The notes: generated by a model not told the origin, from the letters alone. A stretch of 59,532 nt of DNA from Rhodobacter sp. (GCA_027484985.1 JAIXRW010000043.1:1-59532); one strand, 5' to 3'. Shown: positions 27,520 to 35,867, counted from the stretch's first letter. A program made the numbers and translations.

Positions 27520-29163
27520 TTGCTGCGATCGCTGGAAATTCGCGATGTGCTGATCATCGACCGGCTGGACCTTGAGTTCCGGCCGGGGCTGAACGTGTTG
27601 ACCGGCGAGACCGGGGCGGGCAAGTCGATTCTGCTGGACGCTTTGGGCTTTGTGCTGGGCTGGCGCGGGCGGGCCGAGTTGGTGCGGGCGGGGGCCGAGC
27701 AGGGCGCGGTGACGGCGGTGTTCGATCTGGCGGCGGACCATGCGGCGCGGGGCGTGCTTGAGGAAGCGGGGATCGACGCCGGGGACGAGCTGATCTTGCG
27801 GCGGATCAACACGGTGGACGGGCGCAAGACCGCTTGGGTCAATGACCGCCGCGTGTCGGGCGAGGTGCTGCGCGATCTGTCGGAAACGCTGGTGGAATTG
27901 CATGGCCAACAGGATGACCGCGGACTGCTGAACCCGCGCGGGCACCGGGCGCTGCTGGACCAGTTCGCGGGGCTGGACCTTGGCGCCGTGCGGGCGGCGT
28001 GGCGGGCGCAATCGGCCGCAAGGGCGCGGCTGGCCGAGGCCGAGGCGGCGCTGGTCGCGGCGCGCAAGGAAGAAGATTTCCTGCGCCATGCCGTGGCCGA
28101 GCTGGACCGGCTGGACCCCGAACCCGGGGAAGAGGCCAGCCTTGATGCGCGGCGGCGCATGATGCAGGGGGCCGAGAAGATCCGCGCCGATATCGCGCGG
28201 GCGCATCAGGCGCTGTCGGAACAGGCGGCCGAGGGCATGATGCGCGATGCGCTGCGCTGGCTGGAGGGGGCGGCGGATCGGGCCGAGGGGGCGCTGGAGG
28301 GGCCGCTTTCCGCGCTGAACCGGGCGCTGATCGAACTGGGCGAGGCGCAGCAGGGGGTCGAGGGGGCGCTGTCGGCGCTGGATTTCAACCCCGCCGAGCT
28401 TGAGGCGCTGGAGGAGCGGCTATTCGCCATACGCGCCCTTGCACGCAAGCATGGTGTGCTGGCCGACGCCTTGGGCGGGTTTGCGGCCACGTTGCGGGCG
28501 CGGCTGGCGGCGCTTGACAGTGGCGAGGCGGGGATTGCCGCGCTGGAAAAGGCGGTGGTGCAGGCGGAAGCGGCCTATGGCGACGAGGCGGCTTGGGTGA
28601 CGCGGGCGCGCAAGGCGGCGGCGGCGCGGCTGGATCAGGCCATGGCGGGCGAACTTGCGCCGTTGAAGATGGAGCGGGCGGTTTTCGTCACCGAGGTGAC
28701 GGGGGCCGAGCCGGGGCCGGACGGGGTGGATGCGGTGACATTCACCGTGGCAACCAACCCCGGCGCGCCCGCGGGGGCGTTGAACAAGATCGCCTCGGGC
28801 GGGGAATTGTCGCGCTTTCTGCTGGCCTTGAAGGTCTGCCTGACGGGCGAGACGCCGGGGCTGACCATGATCTTTGACGAGATTGACCGCGGTGTGGGCG
28901 GGGCCACGGCCGATGCCGTGGGCCGCAGGCTGAAGGCGCTGGCAACCGGCAGTCAGGTGCTGGTGGTGACGCATAGCCCGCAGGTGGCAGCGCTTGGCGG
29001 GGCGCATTGGCGGGTGGAAAAGCGGGTGGTGGCGGATATGACGCTTTCCACCGTGACCGGCCTGTCGCCCGAGGAGCGGGTGGAAGAGATTGCGCGGATG
29101 CTGTCGGGCGACACGATCACCCCCGCCGCGCGCGAGGCGGCGCGGGCGCTGCTGTCGGCCTGA
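27520..29163 (+). CDS. recN: DNA repair ATPase RecN
   Basis: 547-aa SMC-like ABC ATPase for double-strand-break repair. Walker A GETGAGKS (about 29-36), a central coiled-coil region (about 160-365), the signature SGGELSRFLLALK (about 426-438) and Walker B TMIFDEIDRGVGG (about 448-460) are present. The only plausible start is TTG at 27520 (MLRSLEIRDVLII), just after a GGGGGCGGGCGG stretch. Last gene of the dcw-linked block; a 3'-end element follows. Confidence 0.95.
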   Translation: MLRSLEIRDVLIIDRLDLEFRPGLNVLTGETGAGKSILLDALGFVLGWRGRAELVRAGAEQGAVTAVFDLAADHAARGVLEEAGIDAGDELILRRINTVDGRKTAWVNDRRVSGEVLRDLSETLVELHGQQDDRGLLNPRGHRALLDQFAGLDLGAVRAAWRAQSAARARLAEAEAALVAARKEEDFLRHAVAELDRLDPEPGEEASLDARRRMMQGAEKIRADIARAHQALSEQAAEGMMRDALRWLEGAADRAEGALEGPLSALNRALIELGEAQQGVEGALSALDFNPAELEALEERLFAIRALARKHGVLADALGGFAATLRARLAALDSGEAGIAALEKAVVQAEAAYGDEAAWVTRARKAAAARLDQAMAGELAPLKMERAVFVTEVTGAEPGPDGVDAVTFTVATNPGAPAGALNKIASGGELSRFLLALKVCLTGETPGLTMIFDEIDRGVGGATADAVGRRLKALATGSQVLVVTHSPQVAALGGAHWRVEKRVVADMTLSTVTGLSPEERVEEIARMLSGDTITPAAREAARALLSA

Positions 29164-29193
29164 CCGGCGGGGCGCGGTTTGCCTCGCGGCATC

Positions 29194-29263
29194 GGGGCAG
29201 GGTCTGCGGAAGTTGCCCCCTTTGGCTGCGCGCGGGATTTGAGTATTTGGACAAAGGTGAAGG
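29194..29263 (-). repeat. 3'-end box-hairpin element, copy d (after recN)
   Basis: GGGGCA (29194-29199) pairs with TGCCCC (29214-29219), then the box GAGTATTTGGACAAAGGTGA begins at 29241. This is the weakest hairpin of the series. The order is stop, hairpin, box. Confidence 0.55.
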
Positions 29264-29366
29264 GGCAAGCAGGGGCTGCCTGAAAGGCGAGCGCGAACGC
29301 CCATCATTCATGCATGTTGTGGATGACCGTTGCGCTGGCTGCATGGCGGCTTTGGCGAGGCGGGCC

Positions 29367-29387
29367 TACTATGCTGCGGTGCAGCAA
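29367..29387 (+). promoter_or_regulatory. TACTAT -10 abutting a CTGC-N3-GCAG operator-like palindrome
   Basis: TACTAT (29367-29372) overlaps ATGCTGC-GGT-GCAGCAA (29371-29387), which shares 14 of 17 positions with the site at 904-920. A repressor bound here would block a promoter for the 48-aa gene at 29422. No good -35 was found. PhaR-type binding is a suggestion only. Confidence 0.4.
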
Positions 29388-29421
29388 GCTATGTTTGCTT
29401 CAGGAATGAAGGAGACATGTG

Positions 29422-29568
29422 ATGTTTGAACAGGTGAAAAACGTGCTGCGCGCGTTCCGTATGCCGTCGGTGCAGGAACGGGAACTGGCCTATCTGAACC
29501 AGTCGGTGAACCGTTACGATCTTGAGATGCGGCAGCGCCAGATCGATGCGGGGCTGTTTCGCCGCTAA
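29422..29568 (+). CDS. 48-aa DUF3563-like small protein
   Basis: Starts MFEQVKNVLRAFRMPSVQE, continues with AYLNQSVNRYDLEMRQRQID and ends FRR. The pattern AYL-x-x-S-V-x-x-x-D-L-E-x-R matches the small DUF3563-type proteins of proteobacteria, whose function is unknown. The product is short, charged and probably helical. AAGGAGA lies 8-9 bases before the ATG, a strong ribosome-binding site that supports it as real. The stop codon overlaps, by four bases, the stop of the convergent gene at 29565. Confidence 0.75.
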   Translation: MFEQVKNVLRAFRMPSVQERELAYLNQSVNRYDLEMRQRQIDAGLFRR

Positions 29569-29945
29569 GCCAGCGCGGTGATGTGGCAGGTGAGCGCCTG
29601 CCAGCCTTCGGGGCGCTGGACGACCACGGCGGACAGAAGCAGCGCGCAGCGCGGCAGGTCGGCGCCGGTGCTGTCTTGTGCGCCGGCAAGGACGTAGCGC
29701 TGCGACAGGATCGCGGCGCCGGGGCCGATGGGGCGCAGGCGCGCGCGGCCCGAGACTAGGCGGGCGGCACGAAGCGTTCCGCTGAATTCGTCGGCAAAGG
29801 CAAGGCGGGCGGCCTCGCGCCCTTCGCAATGCTGGCCGGTGGCGGTGACAAGTTCGACATCATCCGACATCAGGCGGGCGAGGCTGTCTGCATCCTGTGT
29901 CGAGAAGGCGGTGGCGAAGGCGCGGGTATAGCTGTCTGCGTTCAT
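29565..29945 (-). CDS. NTF2/SnoaL-like fold protein (DUF4440-type)
   Basis: 126-aa protein. The N-terminal helix MNADSYTRAFATAFSTQDAD, then ARLMSDDVELVTATGQHCEGREA and a beta-rich second half are typical of SnoaL/NTF2-like small domains, which include enzymes and ligand-binding proteins; specific function cannot be told. The start overlaps the DUF1638 stop by four bases, so it is the last gene of the corrinoid operon. Confidence 0.7.
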   Translation of the reverse strand: MNADSYTRAFATAFSTQDADSLARLMSDDVELVTATGQHCEGREAARLAFADEFSGTLRAARLVSGRARLRPIGPGAAILSQRYVLAGAQDSTGADLPRCALLLSAVVVQRPEGWQALTCHITALA

Positions 29946-30595
29946 GCCCCGCGCTGTGCCACGGCGGCAAGGGCGGGCGCAAGGTCTCCGTATCCGGTGA
30001 AGCGGCGTTCATAGGCAAGACCCAGCCGGTCGGCACATTCCCGCGCCTTTGCGTCAAGCGCGGGGTCGTCTGTCTGGGCCTGATAGACCAGCTTGGTGTA
30101 ATTGCCGAAATACATGTCGCGCAGTTCGGGGTGCCGGTCGAGGCCCATGGGCCGCCAGACGAAGGCATCGAATTGCCGCACGAGGAAATCGGTCAGGTAG
30201 AAGGCGGTAAACTCGGTTTCCGCCGTGGCGGCGAAGGCGGCGTTGCCTTCGAAGAAGCTGTAGCAATGCGGGCCTTCGACCATGGCGACGCCAAGGCGGG
30301 CGCAAGTGGCTTGCAACTGTCCGCCCGTGCCGCAATCGGCATAGACGACGAAGATATCGTCATAGGCGGCGCGGTGCTGGGCCACGGCGGATTCGACTGC
30401 GGGGGGGATGCGGTCGGGCCAGAGATGCAGGTTGGCGGGCAGGCATTGCAGGTCGAGATGGTCCCAGCCGTTGGTGCGTTTCAGCGCGAGGATTTCATGC
30501 GCCAGCGCCCCGCAGGCGATGAGCAGGATGCGCCCCGTGGCCGTGGGGGCAAGGCCCTGTTCGGTCAGCGTGGTATCATCAAGGCCTAGCGCCAC
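29942..30595 (-). CDS. DUF1638 family protein
   Basis: 217-aa protein with LLIACGALAHEILALKR (about 24-40), HLWPDRIPPAVE (about 57-68), VVYADCGTGGQL (about 83-94) and GPHCYSFFEG (about 108-117). Conserved Cys and His in these motifs could bind metal. DUF1638 proteins are usually encoded beside corrinoid methyltransferase systems, and here the corrinoid protein gene is directly upstream. A role in corrinoid-dependent methyl transfer is inferred; the biochemical activity is unknown. It overlaps the small membrane protein gene by 10 bases. Confidence 0.85.
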   Translation of the reverse strand: MALGLDDTTLTEQGLAPTATGRILLIACGALAHEILALKRTNGWDHLDLQCLPANLHLWPDRIPPAVESAVAQHRAAYDDIFVVYADCGTGGQLQATCARLGVAMVEGPHCYSFFEGNAAFAATAETEFTAFYLTDFLVRQFDAFVWRPMGLDRHPELRDMYFGNYTKLVYQAQTDDPALDAKARECADRLGLAYERRFTGYGDLAPALAAVAQRGA

Positions 30596-30741
30596 TGCCG
30601 CGCCCCGAGCACGAGGCTGCCCGCAAGCGCGGCAAAGCCGAGCGCGGCAAGCGGCAGGTCGGCCCAGACGGCAAGGCCGAGGGTCAGCCCTGCGGCAAGG
30701 ATCACGAAGGCGATGAGCGCGAGGAAATGCGGGAGAGGCAT
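30586..30741 (-). CDS. Small two-helix membrane protein (51 aa)
   Basis: Begins MPLPHFLALIAFVILAAGL and forms two hydrophobic segments (about 4-22 and 27-45), ending GARQWR. AAGGAA lies 8 bases before the ATG. It overlaps DUF1638 and follows the corrinoid protein gene by about 115 bp, past a hairpin. No function can be assigned; its operon position suggests a link to the corrinoid system. Confidence 0.65.
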   Translation of the reverse strand: MPLPHFLALIAFVILAAGLTLGLAVWADLPLAALGFAALAGSLVLGARQWR

Positions 30742-30803
30742 GGGCGGTTCCTTTCCCTTACAATCTGGCGCGGGGATAAGGTGAATCCAAGGGGTGGATA
30801 TGA

Positions 30804-30839
30804 AAAAGCCCCGCGTCCCGTGGGGGAGGCGGGGCTTTT
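30804..30839 (-). terminator. Intrinsic terminator (bidirectional) after the corrinoid protein gene
   Basis: AAAAGCCCCGC (30804-30814) and GCGGGGCTTTT (30829-30839) form an 11-bp stem. On the minus strand it ends in a T-run. It may end or attenuate transcription between the corrinoid protein gene and the three genes downstream. Confidence 0.8.
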
Positions 30840-30855
30840 GGCCGACCCGCAAAGG

Positions 30856-31554
30856 TCAGGCGTTCATCTGGTTGTGCTTGCGGGCCACGAATTGCTTGGC
30901 GGTTTCCACCGCAACGGCGGCATCGCGGCAATAGGCATCGGCGCCGATCGCCTTGCCGAATTCTTCGTTCAGGGGGGCGCCGCCCACCAGCACGATGTAA
31001 TCTTCGCGCAGGCCCTTTTCCTTCATCGTGTCGATCACGACTTTCATATAGGGCATCGTGGTCGTCAGCAGGGCCGACATGCCGAGGATGTCGGGCTTTT
31101 CCGCCTCGAGCGCCTCGAGATATTTCTCGACCGAGTTGTTGATGCCGAGGTCGAGCACTTCGAAGCCCGCGCCTTCCATCATCATGGCGACAAGGTTCTT
31201 GCCGATGTCGTGGATGTCGCCCTTGACGGTGCCGATCACCATCTTGCCCATGCGCGGCGCGCCGGTTTCGACGAGCAGCGGCTTGAGGATGAACATCCCC
31301 GCCTTCATGGCATTGGCGGCAAGCAGCACCTCGGGGACGAAAAGGATGCCGTCGCGGAAGTCGGCGCCGACGATCGTCATGCCGGCGACCAGCGCCTTGG
31401 TCAGGATGTCGTAGGGGGTCCAGCCGCGTTCGATCAGGATGTTGACCGCTTCCTCGATCTCTTCCTTGAGCCCGTCATAGAGATCGTCGTGCATTTGCAG
31501 CACAAGCTCGTCATCGGACAGTTCGGACAGGATGATTTCGTCGTCGTCGGCCAT
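30856..31554 (-). CDS. Methyltransferase corrinoid protein (MtbC/MetH cobalamin-domain type)
   Basis: 232-aa protein with an N-terminal four-helix cap (about 15-95) and a C-terminal Rossmann-like B12 domain. The cobalt-binding motif D-x-H-x-x-G is GDIHDIGKN, with ligand His at 115; MSALLTTTMPYMK and VGGAPLNEEFGKAIGADAY complete the site. Such proteins carry a methyl group between two methyltransferases. The likely partner is the homocysteine methyltransferase at 32957, and DUF1638 sits downstream. The start at 31554 (MADDDEII) is preceded by GGGAGAG. Confidence 0.93.
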   Translation of the reverse strand: MADDDEIILSELSDDELVLQMHDDLYDGLKEEIEEAVNILIERGWTPYDILTKALVAGMTIVGADFRDGILFVPEVLLAANAMKAGMFILKPLLVETGAPRMGKMVIGTVKGDIHDIGKNLVAMMMEGAGFEVLDLGINNSVEKYLEALEAEKPDILGMSALLTTTMPYMKVVIDTMKEKGLREDYIVLVGGAPLNEEFGKAIGADAYCRDAAVAVETAKQFVARKHNQMNA

Positions 31555-31711
31555 GGGGCGGCTCTCCCAAAGGGGTTTCGTCAGTGGTGCATGGGCGATA
31601 AGCGGCACAGGCACTTTGCGTTTAGCGACATGCACAAGATGAAAGCCGACAGCAAGGGGTCGGTTGCGGAAAAGGGGTGGCAAATGTTCCTGTTTCGTTC
31701 TAGATTTGGGT

Positions 31712-32803
31712 ATGGAGACGGGCAAGGATAGGGCGTTGCTGCCCGGTCTGCGGGCAAGGGCGCGGGGGACCGAGCGCAACGAGACGGGGCGTTACGAGCC
31801 GCGTGCGGTGGTGCCGGCCGATGATGGCTGGGATTTGCCCGAGGAGGAGCGGCTGGTCGCGACCGAGCTGCGCCACGAACGGGCGCGGTCGGCGCTGAGC
31901 TATAACAAAAGCCCCGACATTCCGTTTGACCGGTCGATCAACCCCTATCGCGGTTGCGAGCATGGCTGCATCTATTGCTTCGCGCGGCCGACCCATGCCT
32001 ATCTGAACCTGTCGCCGGGGCTGGATTTCGAGACGCGGCTGGTGGCGCGGCCCGGTATTGGCGCGGTGCTGGAGCGCGAGTTGCGCAAGCCCGGATACAG
32101 GGTGGCGACCGTGGCTATCGGCACCAATACCGACCCTTACCAACCGTGCGAGGCGAAAGAGCGGGTGATGCGCGAGGTGGTCGAGGTTTTGTCGGCGTTC
32201 AACCACCCGCTGGCGATTACGACCAAGGGCACGCTGATCGAGCGTGATCTGGACCTGCTGGCCCCGATGGCCGAAAAGGGCCTGCTGCGGGTGGGGGTTT
32301 CGGTCACGACGCTGGACCCGGCGCTGTCGCGCAGCATGGAGCCGCGGGCGGCAGCGCCTGCGCGGCGGCTTGAGGTGATCCGGCGGCTGACGGCGGCGGG
32401 CGTGACGGTGCGGGTGATGGTGGCCCCTGTCGTGCCGGGACTGACCGATCACGAGATCGAGCCGATTCTGGCGGCGGCGGCCGAGGCGGGGGCCAAGGGG
32501 GCAAGCTGGATCATGCTGCGCCTGCCCTTGGAGGTGGCGCCGCTGTTCCGCGACTGGCTGGAGGCAAAGCAGCCGCTGCGGGCGGCCAAGGTGATGGCGC
32601 GGGTGCGCGAGGCGCGGGGCGGCAAGGATTACGATGCCGAATGGGGCAAGCGGATGCGGGGCGAGGGGGTCTTTGCGGGTGTGATCGGGCAGAGGTTCAA
32701 GCTGGCCGTGGCGCGCTATGGGCTGGCGCAGGATTTGCCTGCTTTGCGCTCTGATCTGTTCGCGCGGCCGCCAAGGGCGGGGGACCAACTGGCGTTGTTC
32801 TAG
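31712..32803 (+). CDS. PA0069-family radical SAM protein
   Basis: 363-aa radical SAM enzyme with CEHGCIYC (Cys 82, 86, 89) holding the 4Fe-4S cluster. INPYRGCEHGCIYCFARP and the later TKGTLIERDLDLLAPMAEKG block match the PA0069/SplB-like family, often annotated as DNA-repair photolyase relatives, with no proven substrate. An ATG at 31712 is used; the site before it (GATTTGGG) is weak. Divergent from the corrinoid gene and convergent with the homocysteine methyltransferase, from which a hairpin array separates it. Confidence 0.88.
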   Translation: METGKDRALLPGLRARARGTERNETGRYEPRAVVPADDGWDLPEEERLVATELRHERARSALSYNKSPDIPFDRSINPYRGCEHGCIYCFARPTHAYLNLSPGLDFETRLVARPGIGAVLERELRKPGYRVATVAIGTNTDPYQPCEAKERVMREVVEVLSAFNHPLAITTKGTLIERDLDLLAPMAEKGLLRVGVSVTTLDPALSRSMEPRAAAPARRLEVIRRLTAAGVTVRVMVAPVVPGLTDHEIEPILAAAAEAGAKGASWIMLRLPLEVAPLFRDWLEAKQPLRAAKVMARVREARGGKDYDAEWGKRMRGEGVFAGVIGQRFKLAVARYGLAQDLPALRSDLFARPPRAGDQLALF

Positions 32804-32845
32804 CGCAAAAGCCTTCTGAAGGATTTGGGTCTGGCCACAGGCAGT

Positions 32846-32956
32846 GCGGAATTTGACGCAAATTCCGCGCCGATTTTTGACGCAAAAATCGGATCCCGAC
32901 CGTCGGGAACCGGAATTTGCGTCAAATTCCGGCGCGAAACCTGCGTCAGGTTTCGC
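32846..32956. repeat. Symmetric array of four 23-base hairpins around a 13-base palindrome
   Basis: Four stem-loops, each exactly 23 bases with 10-bp perfect stems, lie at 32846-32868, 32870-32892, 32910-32932 and 32934-32956; between them is CCCGACCGTCGGG (32895-32907). The two on the left have centre TGACGCA, the two on the right TGCGTCA, its reverse complement, so the whole 111 bp is nearly two-fold symmetric. The last hairpin touches the stop codon of the minus-strand gene. It separates two convergent genes. A less regular hairpin (CAAAAGCCTT-CTG-AAGGATTTGG) at 32806-32828 precedes it. None ends in a T-run. Bidirectional termination or mRNA 3'-end protection is possible; repeat-element origin is equally open. 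Confidence 0.85.
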
Positions 32957-33970
32957 TTACCCGCGGCGGCCGCGGCGTTCGCGCTTGGGGTCGCCCGAGG
33001 TGTCGCCCGTGCCGTCCGACGCGCTGGAGAAGCCGCCCAAGGCATCGGAGATGGTTTCAAGCGAGGGGCGCGGGCCGGGGGGGGTGTCTTCCAGCGCGCG
33101 GCGCATGGCTTTCAGGTGGTCGGGCATGGTGCCGCAGCAGCCGCCGATGATGCGCACGCCGGCATCGCGGGCCAGAACGGCGTATTTGCCCATCAGTTCG
33201 GGCGTGCCGTCATAATGGATATGGCCGTCGTGATATTTGGGGATGCCCGCATTGCCCTTGGCGATGATCGGGCGTTCGGTGCCGGTCGAGGCAAAGCCGA
33301 GCACCGTGCGCATCAGGTCGGACGCGCCCACGCCGCAATTGGCGCCAAAGGCCAGCGGCGGGTTGGGCAGTTTTTCGACCATATCGGCCATCGCCGCCGA
33401 GGTGACGCCCATCATGGTGCGCCCTGCGGTGTCAAAGCTCATGGTGCCGCACCATGCCACGCCGGCGCGGCGGCAGGCTTCGGCGGCGGCCTTGTATTCC
33501 TCGGGGGCCGAGATGGTTTCGACCCAGACGACATCGACGCCGCCTTCCTTCATGCCTTCGATCTGTTCGTGGAAGATCTCTACGGCCAGCGCATGGGTCA
33601 TGGTGCCCATCGGTTCGAAAATGTCGCCGGTTGGGCCAAGCGAACCTGCGACCACCACGGGGCGGCCTGCGGCATCGGCAATCTCGCGGCCCAAGGCGAC
33701 GCCTGCGCGGTTCAGTTCGCGCACGCGGCCCTGCGCGTTGTGCAATTTGAGGCGCGAGGCGTTGCCGCCGAAGGTGTTGGTTAGGAAGATGTCTGACCCC
33801 GCATTGACCGCGTTGCGGTAGAGCGTGCGGATGTTGTCGGGCTGATCGACATTCCACAATTCGGGCGGTTCGCCCGACGAGAGGCCCATATTGAACAGGT
33901 TGGTGCCGGTGGCCCCGTCGGCCATCAGCCAGTCACGGGTTGCAAGCAGCTTGGAAAGGGCGTCGGACAT
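32957..33970 (-). CDS. Homocysteine S-methyltransferase family protein (betaine--homocysteine type)
   Basis: 337-aa TIM-barrel methyltransferase. Zinc-binding Cys are in GANCGVG (middle) and IIGGCCGT (Cys 278/279), and the N-terminal LMADGATGTNLF motif is standard. In alphaproteobacteria such enzymes are annotated as betaine--homocysteine methyltransferases. The nearby corrinoid protein suggests that methyl transfer may run through B12, unlike in animal BHMT. The C-terminal 40 residues are Gly/Ser/Arg-rich and probably disordered. The start at 33970 (MSDALSKLL) lacks a strong ribosome-binding site. Confidence 0.9.
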   Translation of the reverse strand: MSDALSKLLATRDWLMADGATGTNLFNMGLSSGEPPELWNVDQPDNIRTLYRNAVNAGSDIFLTNTFGGNASRLKLHNAQGRVRELNRAGVALGREIADAAGRPVVVAGSLGPTGDIFEPMGTMTHALAVEIFHEQIEGMKEGGVDVVWVETISAPEEYKAAAEACRRAGVAWCGTMSFDTAGRTMMGVTSAAMADMVEKLPNPPLAFGANCGVGASDLMRTVLGFASTGTERPIIAKGNAGIPKYHDGHIHYDGTPELMGKYAVLARDAGVRIIGGCCGTMPDHLKAMRRALEDTPPGPRPSLETISDALGGFSSASDGTGDTSGDPKRERRGRRG

Positions 33971-33995
33971 CGGGGCACCATGCGTTGAACGGTTC

Positions 33996-35867
33996 TTACG
34001 CCTTCCTGTGCCATGGCGCGGCCACGGTGGCAAATTCATAATCGGCATCATGATCATGAAACGGGGCGCGGGATGGTGCGACCTGCGGTTGCAGAGAGCC
34101 CGGGTGGCGGATGGCGCGGTGCAGTTCGGCCGCCGCAAGGGCAAGGGCGGGCCATGAGGGCGCGCAGAGATAGCGCGGTTCCCAGGCGGGGGCGAAGGTG
34201 GCCTTGAACCGGGCAAGGCCCGCGCCCTGTTCCGGCAAAAAGCGGGACAGGGCGCGCGGCAGCGCTGGCACGGCGGCAAGCGACAGGCGCGGGATGCGCG
34301 CGCGGGCGGCATCGGCAATGGCGGCGGCGATCAGGCTGTGCATGGTTCCGTCGGGCAGGGCCTGCGCGTGGCGCATGAGGTCGAGCGTCCATTCGCGGGG
34401 ATGGATGTGAAAGCTGGCAAAGGCGATGGGCTGGCCCCCTGACCAGGCGACATAAAGCCTTTGGCCTGCCAGATAGGCGGGGCAGAACCGCCCCATCGAG
34501 AAGCCGCGTTCGCCGCCGTGACGGGCACCCCAGTCGGCATGGATGCGGGCCAAGGCGGGATCATATGCGTCATGGCCGCAGGTGACGCTGATACCTGCCG
34601 CGGCGGTCTTTCGCAGCTTGCGGCGCAATCCGGCAAGGGCGGGGCGGGCGGGGTCGAAGGTTGCGGGGGTGATGACCGCCTCGGCCGCGATGCGGATCGT
34701 GCGCTGGCCTGTGCTGCGGGCCAGCGCGGCAAGGCGGGGCGGGGCCTTGTAGAGTGCGGGGATGCGGTTTTCGGCGCGGGCGGCTTGGGCAAGCGCTATC
34801 AGGCTTGCCGTTTGCGGCGGGCCGGGGAAAGGGTGCAGCAGGCTGGCCAGCACATGGGGCGTGCGCCCGGCAAGGCAGGTTTGCGGGCCGGTCCGCAGGG
34901 GCGCCAGCGTGCCTTGGCGTGCCAGGGCGGTTTCGGCCTGTTGCGACAGGCGGGGCGGGTGCGGGGGTGCGGGGGGGGCTGCGGGGCGCGGCTTGGGGGC
35001 AAGCGCGGTCCAGACCAGACCTGCCAGCGCGGGCAGGGCATAGAACACCGCCCGCCATGCCAGCACGGCGGCCAGCAGCGGTTCTTCGGGCGTGTCGGGC
35101 AGCAACAGGATCAGCACCATCTCGAACGCGCCCACCCCTGCGGGCGCCCCGGACGCAAGGCCTGCGGCAAGGGCCAGCAGGACTGCCGGCAGCAGGGTTG
35201 CAAAGGGCGGGGCCGCGATGGCGGGAAACAGCGCCCAAAGTGCCAAGGATAGCGCGCAGAGATCGAGCGTTGCCCAGAACAGGAAGGCAAGGATCGTTAT
35301 GCCGTTGGGCCACAGCGCCGGACGCGGCAGCCAGCGCGGGCGCAGCACCGACAGGCCCGCCAGCAGGCCGAAGGCAATGAGGATCGCCCATGCCAGCGGC
35401 GCATGCGGCATCGTCTGCAAGCCCGCCACCACCAGCGCCGCCAAAAGCGCGAGCGAGGAGAGGAAGGCAACGGTCAGCGCGGTCGAGATGCGCGTGACCT
35501 GCCAGAGCGAGAGTTCGGGCAGAAGCCGCCAGCGCACGAAGGCGCCGGTGACGGGGCCGAAGCCCGCCGTCTGGCTGACCGCGCCTGCCGCCATTCCGGT
35601 GGCAAAGGCGCGCGCCCCGCCGATGCCGGTGCCCAGATGGCGGTGCAGCACGCGTTCCTGCCCGCCCACGGCCAGAAAGCTGACCGTCACCGCCGCAAGC
35701 GCCAGCATCCATTGCGTGGCCGAGGTGGCAAAGACCGCATCAAGCACCGCTTCCGGTTCGATATGGGCAAGGCGCTGGGCCATCAGCCAGACCAGAAGCG
35801 GGACCGCGCAAAGGGTGACGGCGGCCTTTGCCGCGCGTGCGGCCCGTGGCCCGATACGTGCTGTCAT
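33996..35867 (-). CDS. MprF-like phosphatidylglycerol lysyltransferase domain protein
   Basis: 623-aa membrane protein. The N-terminal half (about 1-290) has about eight hydrophobic segments of the lysylphosphatidylglycerol synthase TM/flippase type. The C-terminal half (about 330-610) is a DUF2156 GNAT-like aminoacyl-transfer domain, with motifs FCPAYLAGQRLYVAW, ASFHIHPREWTLDLMRH and DGTMHSLIAAAIADA. Known members add lysine, alanine or related residues to phosphatidylglycerol and flip the product, raising resistance to cationic peptides. The aminoacyl group used here cannot be told. It lies downstream of the DUF1476 gene on the same strand across a 215-bp gap. Confidence 0.85.
   Translation of the reverse strand: MTARIGPRAARAAKAAVTLCAVPLLVWLMAQRLAHIEPEAVLDAVFATSATQWMLALAAVTVSFLAVGGQERVLHRHLGTGIGGARAFATGMAAGAVSQTAGFGPVTGAFVRWRLLPELSLWQVTRISTALTVAFLSSLALLAALVVAGLQTMPHAPLAWAILIAFGLLAGLSVLRPRWLPRPALWPNGITILAFLFWATLDLCALSLALWALFPAIAAPPFATLLPAVLLALAAGLASGAPAGVGAFEMVLILLLPDTPEEPLLAAVLAWRAVFYALPALAGLVWTALAPKPRPAAPPAPPHPPRLSQQAETALARQGTLAPLRTGPQTCLAGRTPHVLASLLHPFPGPPQTASLIALAQAARAENRIPALYKAPPRLAALARSTGQRTIRIAAEAVITPATFDPARPALAGLRRKLRKTAAAGISVTCGHDAYDPALARIHADWGARHGGERGFSMGRFCPAYLAGQRLYVAWSGGQPIAFASFHIHPREWTLDLMRHAQALPDGTMHSLIAAAIADAARARIPRLSLAAVPALPRALSRFLPEQGAGLARFKATFAPAWEPRYLCAPSWPALALAAAELHRAIRHPGSLQPQVAPSRAPFHDHDADYEFATVAAPWHRKA

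Noticed and set aside
31712..32803. Classical spore photoproduct lyase or DNA photolyase
   Set aside because: The CxxxCxxC motif and family pattern fit PA0069-type radical SAM proteins; the features of SplB or of FAD photolyases are not visible.
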